Source: Legionella qingyii (GTDB lineage: Bacteria > Pseudomonadota > Gammaproteobacteria > Legionellales > Legionellaceae). From it: a DNA stretch of 7,480 bases. Below are positions 6,763-7,480 of this stretch, piece after piece. Both the position numbers and the translations under genes were made by a program. Every line of letters begins with the position of its first letter. Position 1 is the stretch's first letter. The stretch covers positions 1-7,480 of the forward strand of contig NZ_QHJG01000068.1 in NCBI RefSeq assembly GCF_003184185.1, in the 5' to 3' direction. The notes beneath the pieces are model-generated. The model was not told where the DNA came from, ran no database searches, and saw nothing but the letters and a program-made list of their open reading frames with translations.

Positions 6763-7480
6763 ACAAATTAATGGTAAGCCTTGTGCTGTTGAGTGTGGTT
6801 TCAATGACACGGGCTAGTGTCAGCACCGATTTAGATAATTTCTTTAATGGAATTGGCTACGCATCCAATGTAACTTCTCCCGCTGCTTTTGAGTCACAAG
6901 CAGCAGGATTTTTTGGTGGAGGTTCGCTGTATGCGCGCAATCAAGTACGACAATATCAGTTGGTGCAATTAGACCTCCCCAGCTATCGCGCAGGATGTGG
7001 GGGAATCGATTTATTCACCGGAAGTATGAGTTTTTTAAGCGAACAAAAGCTTGTGGATTTAGGCAAATCAGTGATGACCAATGCTGGCGCTTATGCCGTA
7101 GATGTAATGCTGGCATCAACTGTTCCTGAGCTGAAACAAGTTCGAGATTATTTACAACAATTGGAACAAATGGCCAATCAGGCCAGTATCAACTCCTGTC
7201 AGTTGTCACAAAACATGGTTGGTGGGGTCTGGCCAAAGACCGCGGAAAGCCAGCAGAAAATTTGCAAAGACCAAGCGGCTATGGGCAAAGAAGGATTATT
7301 TAGTGATTACGTCAAAGCACGTATGGCCTGTTCTGGCAGTGGTTTTGATAACGTAATGAATAAAGCATCCCAAGATCCAGAGCGTAAAAAGCAAGTTGTT
7401 TTAAACAAAAATTTGGTATGGTCACTTTTGCAAGCTAAGTCCTTCTTAAATAGCGACCAGGAACTTTCCGAAATGGTGAT
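6759..7480 (+). CDS. traH: TraH, F-type conjugal transfer pilus assembly protein (3'-truncated)
   Basis: The frame is open from ATG 6759 to the window end: 240 complete codons and no stop, about half of F TraH (about 458 residues). The signal peptide covers residues 1-19 (cleavage after TRA). Family motifs are strong: GGGSLYARNQVRQYQL (53-68), the hallmark PSYRAGCGGIDLFTGSMSF (74-92), the FLSEQKLVDLGKSVMTNAGAYA region, and SC at 146-147 after the helical QLEQMANQ stretch. Cysteines seen are at 80, 147, 169 and 191. In F, TraH is a periplasmic/outer-membrane-associated factor acting with TraF, TraW, TraU and TrbB in pilus extension and mating-pair stabilisation. The ATGA overlap with the preceding gene indicates coupling. 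The remaining half, and probably traG after it, lies beyond the window. Confidence 0.95.
   Translation, partial: MNKLMVSLVLLSVVSMTRASVSTDLDNFFNGIGYASNVTSPAAFESQAAGFFGGGSLYARNQVRQYQLVQLDLPSYRAGCGGIDLFTGSMSFLSEQKLVDLGKSVMTNAGAYAVDVMLASTVPELKQVRDYLQQLEQMANQASINSCQLSQNMVGGVWPKTAESQQKICKDQAAMGKEGLFSDYVKARMACSGSGFDNVMNKASQDPERKKQVVLNKNLVWSLLQAKSFLNSDQELSEMV

Noticed and set aside
1..7480. A hidden non-conjugation cargo (defence system, toxin-antitoxin, CRISPR, insertion sequence, small RNA)
   Set aside because: Essentially every base is inside one of nine tra/trb genes. The single 12-base gap is too small for cargo, and I saw no repeats or element ends.

Overview
The window is a stretch of nine tightly packed genes, all on the + strand, from an F-type conjugative type IV secretion system (T4SS): traC (5' end missing), trbI, traW, traU, trbC, traN, traF, a trbB-type thioredoxin gene and traH (3' end missing). 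Identification rests on family motifs read in the translations, on gene lengths close to those of the F plasmid proteins, and on the gene order, which is the F order with several F accessory genes removed. The DNA is moderately AT-rich and favours codons such as TTA, CAA and AAA. This fits a gamma-proteobacterium of the Legionella type, where compact F-type tra clusters are common on plasmids and integrative elements. The host assignment is an inference, because no chromosomal or taxonomic marker is present.

Layout: bases 1-1461 hold the C-terminal part of the TraC ATPase with intact Walker A and Walker B motifs. Bases 1452-1787 hold trbI (inner-membrane, pilus length/retraction), 1784-2419 traW, 2409-3392 traU, 3405-3827 trbC, 3820-5508 traN (cysteine-rich mating-pair stabilisation protein), 5501-6250 traF, 6247-6762 the trbB-like gene (CPHC thioredoxin fold), and 6759-7480 the first 240 codons of traH. 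The only gap between genes is 12 bases, between traU and trbC. Every other junction overlaps by 4 to 11 bases, and most genes have a good Shine-Dalgarno sequence inside the end of the previous gene. This points to one transcript with translational coupling. I saw no promoter, terminator, tRNA, insertion sequence, CRISPR array or convincing repeat.

How the genes work together: TraC energises pilin assembly at the inner membrane and TrbI modulates pilus length or retraction. TraW, TraU, TrbC, TraF and TraH are exported periplasmic factors for pilus assembly, extension and mating-pair stabilisation. TraN is the outer-membrane protein that contacts the recipient. TraN (30 cysteines), TraU and TraH are cysteine-containing exported proteins, so the CPHC protein is the obvious thiol-disulfide helper. 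TraF next to it has the same fold but has lost the CxxC pair.

This looks like a well-conserved transfer core rather than a new system. The points most worth a second look are the very short TrbC, the TraF/TrbB tandem pair of a degenerate and an intact thioredoxin-fold protein, and the absence of the trbE, trbA, traQ, trbJ and trbF insertions found in F.
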